Source: Candidatus Bathyarchaeota archaeon
GTDB taxonomy: Archaea > Thermoproteota > Bathyarchaeia > Bathyarchaeales > Bathycorpusculaceae
DNA length: 64,000 nt
Reading direction: 5' to 3'
Assembly: GCA_025059195.1 (NCBI GenBank)
Contig: JANXDU010000003.1
Span: forward strand, 1-64,000
Every line of letters begins with the position of its first letter. Positions within the stretch are counted from its first letter, which is position 1. Of this stretch, positions 59,833 through 64,000 are shown in pieces. The position numbers and the translations under genes are program-made. The notes beneath the pieces were generated by a model. It was not told where the DNA came from. It did no database searches and was given only the letters and a program-made list of their open reading frames with translations.

Positions 59833-60225
59833 TAGCTGAGCGCTCCAGTTCCGTCAATGATAATTTCTTTGCCTTGTTTAACGTAGCCAGCGTCTGAAGC
59901 CGCTGGGGCTACTCAAACACACACTTTACGGCTTTCGCAAAATCTGCAGAGAGCTTTTTGCACCTCTTCTGGAAACTCGTATTGAACGTCAAACGCATAG
60001 CAAAAGTTATGGCCCAGTTGCCTCAGTTTATCTTGCAATACTTTTGGAAACTCTGAAAACCTTGCCCTTTTGTGCCGACCACCGTCAGTTTTATGTCTGT
60101 GTCTTTAAAATTTTAGGGCCTTTTTCACGGAAAAGCCGGTTACAGAGGCTAAAGCAACATTTTTAACCCTTCTTTTCAGCTTACTCCTTAACCAATTTAA
60201 GGGTGGTTTCAGTGTGAACATATCG
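59829..60225 (-). pseudogene. Decayed pyruvate-kinase-like alpha/beta domain gene
   Basis: Minus-strand fragments in shifting frames read TLKLVKE, AEKKGVKNVALASVTGFSVK, DTDIKLTVVGTKG, EEVQKALCRFCES and VAPAASDAGYVKQGKEIIID, separated by stops and frameshifts. In this order they resemble the stand-alone archaeal domain related to the C-terminus of pyruvate kinase (COG1751). The gene is clearly not functional. Confidence 0.5.
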
Positions 60226-60572
60226 TTAAGTTTCCGCGTTTAAACTGTGTTCTTTAAGAAACTTTATAACATCTTCCTCTTCTATTCAACGGTTTCCAAG
60301 GGCATCTCTCTTCAAGGAGATGCCCGTTCCCCTAAGATTTCGCCTTCCGCGAAATCCAGAAAGACGTAATAAGCTGGTCCAGCTGGCAGTATCAGCCTTA
60401 CGTTGGTTAGCTCCCTTTACAGTGAAAACTCGTCTTGTTCAATGTTATAGACCATGGCTTTTCCATATTTTAAGAGTTGCAAGCTTTAAAAGTGAGATGC
60501 AACCTCAATAAAATTGGCGGAATAAACATTTCAGACTTGCAGGGTTAAATGCTAATTGGAGGTGAAAAATGG
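60226..60572. other. Region with second decayed frame and a hairpin
   Basis: On the minus strand around 60325-60440 a coherent peptide (ELTNVRLILPAGPAYYVFLD) is followed by stops, and near 60250-60290 another frame gives IEEEDVIKFLKEHSLNAE, so a further relic gene is likely. The right part contains the ribosome site of the Cys/His-rich mini-protein. Confidence 0.4.
60300..60325. repeat. Perfect 9-base inverted repeat (hairpin)
   Basis: GGGCATCTC and GAGATGCCC are separated by eight bases, forming a stable stem-loop inside the relic region. It could be an element end, a terminator or chance within former coding sequence. Confidence 0.5.
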
Positions 60573-60767
60573 ATGTGTAAATGCTGTTGCTGCTGTGAGA
60601 TAACGAGACACTATCACTATCACGAACACAAACACCCGCATCATGCAGGCTTCCTCTGGCCGATGATGGACTTGGAAGAAGAAATCAAAATGCTTGAAGA
60701 ATACAAAGAAGCCCTAACGAAGAAACTGGAGAAGATCAACAAGCGTCTAGAAGTTCTAAAACGCTAA
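60573..60767 (+). CDS. Cys/His-rich putative metal-binding mini-protein with helical tail
   Basis: The ATG at 60573 lies eight bases after a perfect GGAGGTG. The 64-residue product opens with MCKCCCCCEITRHYHYHEHK, giving six Cys and several His in the first 27 residues, then continues with a Glu/Lys coiled helix (LEEYKEALTKKLEKINKRLE). An overlapping ATG four bases earlier meets a stop after two codons. The N-terminus could hold one or more soft metal ions, and the helix may dimerise. Its placement near the ArsR/permease island supports a metal role. Confidence 0.75.
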   Translation: MCKCCCCCEITRHYHYHEHKHPHHAGFLWPMMDLEEEIKMLEEYKEALTKKLEKINKRLEVLKR

Positions 60768-60795
60768 ACCATTGTAGAAAGAAAGGAGGACGCGG

Positions 60796-61065
60796 CTAAA
60801 GCTTCTTGTAAACTATGTCTTTTTCTCTTACACGTTGTGCCACTTTTAAGCCTACGCTTTGCCCCGCTTCAGCTCTATGCACGTTTTTATGCTCAATTTG
60901 CATGGATTCCACAACTTGTTCGAAGTCCGTAGTGGGTCCTTTGATGACTATGCAATCCCCAACAGCTAACGGCGCTTTAAGCTCGACAACCGCCACACTA
61001 ATTTTCGTGAAATAGTGGGTTACGCGTCCAACCTCAACGAGGTTTTCTTGGTCCAAATGCTTCAT
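60796..61065 (-). CDS. EF-Tu domain 2-like small protein
   Basis: This is an 89-residue beta-barrel protein: LVEVGRVTHYFTKISVAVVE, LAVGDCIVIKGPTTDFEQVV, and AEAGQSVGLKVAQRVREKD. It matches the second domain of translation GTPases as stand-alone archaeal proteins. The start is uncertain: ATG 61065 or TTG 61056 behind GGAG. It follows PEP carboxylase on the same strand with about 40 bases between them. The function is unknown, and a peptidase U32 or tRNA partnership has been suggested by similar folds only. Confidence 0.8.
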   Translation of the reverse strand: MKHLDQENLVEVGRVTHYFTKISVAVVELKAPLAVGDCIVIKGPTTDFEQVVESMQIEHKNVHRAEAGQSVGLKVAQRVREKDIVYKKL

Positions 61066-61105
61066 CTCCAAAGAATAAAGAGTTTTTCTCCATAAAAAAC
61101 TTGTT

Positions 61106-62686
61106 TTAACCGAGGCATCTGCGGATTCTAGCTGCTTCCACAAGGCACTTTTGGGCGTCTTGGCTTTTCTGTTCGATGAAGGCTATTAGAAAATCGTTGA
61201 CCATGTTTTCGTATCTTCGCTGTGTAAGGTTTTTAGGTCCAAGATTTATAGAGAAGCTTTGCTCAACAGCTTCAAGGTCTTTCATAATATTAGCCAATCC
61301 TAAACGCAGGTCTTCCTCATTTGCTCCAGCAATTTTCGCCACCTGCTTGTGCATGTCTCCAAGCATGTTTAGGTTACGCCAAGACAAAAAGCCACCGACA
61401 AACTCCAAATCATGTTTAAGGTTTACGTAATATTTGCTTAAGGCGCTCCATTCAGCCTCGTTTAGGTTGTGTATAGCTCTGAAACCGACGAATTCCGGCG
61501 GAATCCCCAGCGAGTAGAGGGCTGCCGCAAAGGGAATAGCCCTTGGAAGCGTAACTCTCCCGACGCTTCGACTGTAACCAAAAAGTCCAATGTGTAGTTT
61601 TCTGGCGCGTCTTTGAGGCACATAGTCTGCTACACGGTTAATTAGTGGAGCCAGATGCTCAACCACTTCTTGATAATCCGCCGTAAACTTTGCTAGAACA
61701 CCTTTCAAAGTTTCAATTTCGGCAGGCTCCATAACTGCTGGTTCGCCGCATGGAATCTTATCATTCAAAACTTCCACGGTTTTCCTAACACTTTCCAGCG
61801 GGTAATCATATTTCAAGGCAGACTGGATAGTTGCGGTGCATACTCCTGCGTATTCTCTCATGAAATAATCAATGTTGTCTGGCGATAGATGCCCTCTGAA
61901 GGGCATGGTGCCAACACCAACAATGGGGTACAGCGGTAAACCAGTCGCAGTTTCCAGCCTTTTCAGTTTTGAGAAGGCTATTTTGCATAGGATTACTGCA
62001 CACACAAGCCCATAGTTTAGGGCTGGGTCAGACCTAGCTATGAAAACGCGGAGGTATTTTGGCTTCACAACCCTCAAGTATGGCTCGACAATTTGGTCTA
62101 TTTTTAGGATGCTTTCCATATCCTCTATTAAGGGGATAACCTCTATGCTTTTCGGTTTAAAGGGGCCAATCCAGTCCGTAACTTTAACCGAGCCATTTAG
62201 CTCAACGTTTTCAACTCCAGCTATGGTTTTCTCATAATACCTAAGCAGCCAAAAAAGCTCGTCGCTGGTTGTTGTGAAGGGCAAAATAACCTCAAAGATC
62301 GGGGAGACTTCCCGCTTATAAAAAGCGCTCGCAATGTCATGCGCCACTGGAATGTTAACCAAAGACTCTAAGAGAATTTTGCGCTCCGTAATTTCAACTT
62401 TCGGGTTCGGCACCCGATAGGTTAAGTACACGTTTTCGCCAATGACTTTCTCTTTAAAGAATTCACCGTACTTGCTTAGAAGCTTCCGAACGACATGAGT
62501 GTCCACGTCTTTGCCTTCAGAGTCCCACATAACTTCCATGCAGCCAAGCACATTGTAAGCGAAAAAAGCCTCGTCGATTTCAGCGTCTCCTTGAATAATG
62601 TCGCCGTTAACCCAGCTTGGAAGAGAAACGTTGTCCGGGTGCTGTGTGGACATGGTTCTCGGAATTTTCCTATCCACCGAATCCAT
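61106..62686 (-). CDS. ppcA: Phosphoenolpyruvate carboxylase, archaeal type
   Basis: This enzyme carboxylates PEP to oxaloacetate. The archaeal PEPC is about half the bacterial size, and 526 residues from the ATG at 62686 (after GAGGG) fit. Signatures are RTMSTQHPDNVSLPSW near the start, VGTMPFRGHLSPDNID (the catalytic FRGG-like loop) and GLFGYSRSVGRVTLPRAIPF. The open frame extends further upstream, but that part overlaps the next gene and holds the promoter. With enolase and malate dehydrogenase it links glycolysis to C4 acids. Confidence 0.95.
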   Translation of the reverse strand: MDSVDRKIPRTMSTQHPDNVSLPSWVNGDIIQGDAEIDEAFFAYNVLGCMEVMWDSEGKDVDTHVVRKLLSKYGEFFKEKVIGENVYLTYRVPNPKVEITERKILLESLVNIPVAHDIASAFYKREVSPIFEVILPFTTTSDELFWLLRYYEKTIAGVENVELNGSVKVTDWIGPFKPKSIEVIPLIEDMESILKIDQIVEPYLRVVKPKYLRVFIARSDPALNYGLVCAVILCKIAFSKLKRLETATGLPLYPIVGVGTMPFRGHLSPDNIDYFMREYAGVCTATIQSALKYDYPLESVRKTVEVLNDKIPCGEPAVMEPAEIETLKGVLAKFTADYQEVVEHLAPLINRVADYVPQRRARKLHIGLFGYSRSVGRVTLPRAIPFAAALYSLGIPPEFVGFRAIHNLNEAEWSALSKYYVNLKHDLEFVGGFLSWRNLNMLGDMHKQVAKIAGANEEDLRLGLANIMKDLEAVEQSFSINLGPKNLTQRRYENMVNDFLIAFIEQKSQDAQKCLVEAARIRRCLG

Positions 62687-62714
62687 TCCGAAGCCCTCTA
62701 GGCTACCGATGTTC

Positions 62715-62729
62715 AAGATTATAAATCTT
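62715..62729 (-). promoter_or_regulatory. TATA element within a palindrome before ppcA
   Basis: AAGATT-ATA-AATCTT is a perfect palindrome whose minus-strand reading contains TTTATAAT, about 30-40 bases before the PEPC ATG. It places transcription start near 62695 and could also bind a regulator. Confidence 0.5.
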
Positions 62730-62807
62730 AAGCTGAAACTTTGGTAAAGAGAACAAGTTGAAGCGTTTCCGTTATTTATTTTTCGTAAAAAATACACAGT
62801 AGCATGT

Positions 62808-64000
62808 TTAACTAATGGTTTCTCCTTCAAGGTATGTTGGGAAAGCCTTTGAAATTTTAATCCGAACAACCGTTCCGAGGAGGTTCAAAGCGCTTTTCAC
62901 CACAACTGGTTTATAGGCGAAATTTCTGCCAACCCAAGAATTGGGATCTGTGCCCTGCTCATCAATAAAGACTTCGCCACTCCACCCAATCCATTCCATG
63001 TTCCTTTCAAAGGCTATCTTCGAAGCTAAACTACTCAACATGGAGCTTCTTTCCTTAATCTCTGAAAAAGGCGCGGCTCCATCCATCTTGGCAGCAAGCG
63101 TTTTTGGTCTTGCGAAAAATTTTGAAACGTTCACTACGTCTGGCTTAACCTCCTCCATTAGACGCAAAGTTTTTTCAAAAGCCTCTCGTGTTTCACCTGG
63201 AAAACCGCAAATAACATCCGTTGCTATCGTCATCTTCGGAAAGGCTCCACGGAAGGCATTTACAATTTTTTTGAAATCCTCTGTCGTATAGAATCTCCGC
63301 ATCTGCGCTAGCACTTGATTGTCCCCGCTTTGGACTGGAATGTGGAGAAACTTGAAGACTTTCTCATCCTTGTATGCTTCGATAAGCTCGTCTAGAATTT
63401 TCAGCGCCATGTTTGGAGTCATCATTCCAACTCTGATCTTGAAATCGCCGTCAATGCTGCAAACAGCTCTTAATAGTTCTGGGAGGCTTGTTCCAATATC
63501 CAACCCGTAGCATGCCGTGTCTTGAGAGGTGAGCCAGAACTCCCGCACTCCGCTAGCCAAGTCCAACTTAACTCTCTCAACAATCTCATCCACGGTGTAA
63601 CTTCTCAAACGACCTCTGGCAAAAACCACACAACAGTAGGAGCATGAACCCAGACATCCATAGTTTATTGGAATTATGCCCACGACGGGGTTAACCCGAA
63701 CCCGTGGAAGGTTAAGGCTTGGCTTAGCCTTTTCCGCGTTATCCAAAGCCAAAACCTTTTCCCCTCTGAGCACAGCCTCAACAACATCAACAATTTTTTC
63801 TCCTAGGGCCGGTCCAGCTGCCCCGTCGAAGAATACCTCGCGTTGCAACCTTTCAAAGTTTATGAGGGGCAAACAGCCAACAACAACAAGCTTTTTGTCT
63901 TTAGTAGCAAGCTTCAAAAAGTTTATCATACGGTTTTCCGTGGGTCCTTTAACGGCGCAGGTATTGTAAACAACTACATCGGCCTCTGCTAAACTATTCA
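62808..64000 (-). CDS. tRNA methylthiotransferase (CDKAL1/MtaB-type radical SAM), N-terminus beyond the right edge
   Basis: The frame is open to base 64000, so the gene is cut at its start. The visible ~397 codons include the end of the methylthiotransferase domain (VVVYNTCAVKGPTENRMINF and VVVGCLPL), the radical SAM motif INYGCLGSCSYCCVVFARGR, LHIPVQSGDNQVLAQMRR and a TRAM-like end (GEVFIDEQG...VVVKSALNLLGTVVRIKISK, two segments). The archaeal members convert t6A37 to ms2t6A in tRNA. The ATG at 63929 is internal, not the start. Its end leaves a 121-base gap to ppcA. Confidence 0.93.
   Translation of the reverse strand, partial: NSLAEADVVVYNTCAVKGPTENRMINFLKLATKDKKLVVVGCLPLINFERLQREVFFDGAAGPALGEKIVDVVEAVLRGEKVLALDNAEKAKPSLNLPRVRVNPVVGIIPINYGCLGSCSYCCVVFARGRLRSYTVDEIVERVKLDLASGVREFWLTSQDTACYGLDIGTSLPELLRAVCSIDGDFKIRVGMMTPNMALKILDELIEAYKDEKVFKFLHIPVQSGDNQVLAQMRRFYTTEDFKKIVNAFRGAFPKMTIATDVICGFPGETREAFEKTLRLMEEVKPDVVNVSKFFARPKTLAAKMDGAAPFSEIKERSSMLSSLASKIAFERNMEWIGWSGEVFIDEQGTDPNSWVGRNFAYKPVVVKSALNLLGTVVRIKISKAFPTYLEGETIS

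Noticed and set aside
60300-60325. Hairpin as terminal repeat of an IS200/IS605-type element
   Set aside because: No transposase or TnpB motif was found on either strand nearby. The surrounding frames look like relics of other genes.
61066-61143. Upstream extension of the EF-Tu domain 2-like frame
   Set aside because: It overlaps the end of PEP carboxylase and adds residues outside the fold.
62687-62869. 61-codon N-terminal extension of PEP carboxylase
   Set aside because: The extension holds the TATA palindrome and overlaps the methylthiotransferase gene. Archaeal PEPC begins near RTMSTQHPDN.
1-64000. CRISPR arrays, rRNA genes and intact tRNA genes
   Set aside because: I looked for regular repeats, cloverleaf patterns and rRNA-like blocks in all gaps and saw none. 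A covariance-model search would be decisive.

Overview
The window is archaeal chromosomal DNA. The evidence is TATA/BRE promoters, many GTG and TTG starts with GGAGGTGA-type ribosome sites, archaeal ribosomal-protein and RNA-polymerase operons, the mevalonate/isopentenyl-phosphate-kinase route, SRP19, eS8, a class III pilin and archaeal-type PEP carboxylase. Moderate GC, a DapA-Fae (tetrahydromethanopterin-linked) fusion and the overall gene mix suggest a TACK-group member, plausibly Bathyarchaeia. That placement is an inference. Genes truncated at the window edges are a coiled-coil protein on the left and a tRNA methylthiotransferase on the right.

Layout: 0-3.8 kb holds a pilin-like protein, a putative winged-helix protein, an SLC13 dicarboxylate transporter and a nuclease-fold protein. 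3.9-16.7 kb is one long plus-strand information/isoprenoid supercluster: uS13-uS4-uS11-Rpo3-eL18-uL13-uS9-Rpo10-enolase-uS2-MEMO-mevalonate kinase-isopentenyl phosphate kinase-IDI2-GGPP synthase-GltX-SRP19. 16.7-23.2 kb (minus) has eS8, a frameshifted membrane-anchored gene, ScpB-ScpA-SMC and a DUF2096-like protein. 23.5-31.5 kb is an oxygen/redox defence island: FMN reductase, a 46-residue desulforedoxin, rubrerythrin, thioredoxin, flavodiiron protein, Rieske protein, ZIP transporter, DPSL ferritin facing a PerR/Fur regulator, archaeoflavoprotein and iron-sulfur flavoprotein. Several genes in it are preceded by perfect inverted repeats.

31.6-49.8 kb holds transporters and metabolism: an AEC carrier, an M24 peptidase homologue with an altered metal site, decayed genes, TrmI, the DapA-Fae fusion with a divergent unknown family, malate dehydrogenase, an RNase J-like nuclease, a kinase-fold fusion, an Acd alpha-like protein, an ABC-2 exporter and an adenosine/SAH-type deaminase. 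49.9-55.7 kb looks like a small specialised-metabolism locus: two divergent PadR regulators, a geranylgeranyl-reductase-like flavoprotein, a second divergent prenyl synthase, an MFS exporter, a radical SAM/SPASM enzyme and a tiny zinc-ribbon protein. 55.7-60.8 kb has SfsA, a polyferredoxin and a metal/thiol island: ArsR regulator, three thioredoxin-fold mini-proteins, an ArsP/YraQ-type permease and a Cys/His-rich mini-protein. The window ends with an EF-Tu domain-2-like protein, PEP carboxylase and the tRNA methylthiotransferase.

The observations I rate highest are the DapA-Fae fusion, whose aldolase half lacks the arginine that defines dihydrodipicolinate synthase, and the prenyl/radical-SAM locus. 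Several genes carry single frameshifts and could be real pseudogenes or assembly errors. I saw no CRISPR array, rRNA, intact tRNA or intact insertion sequence.
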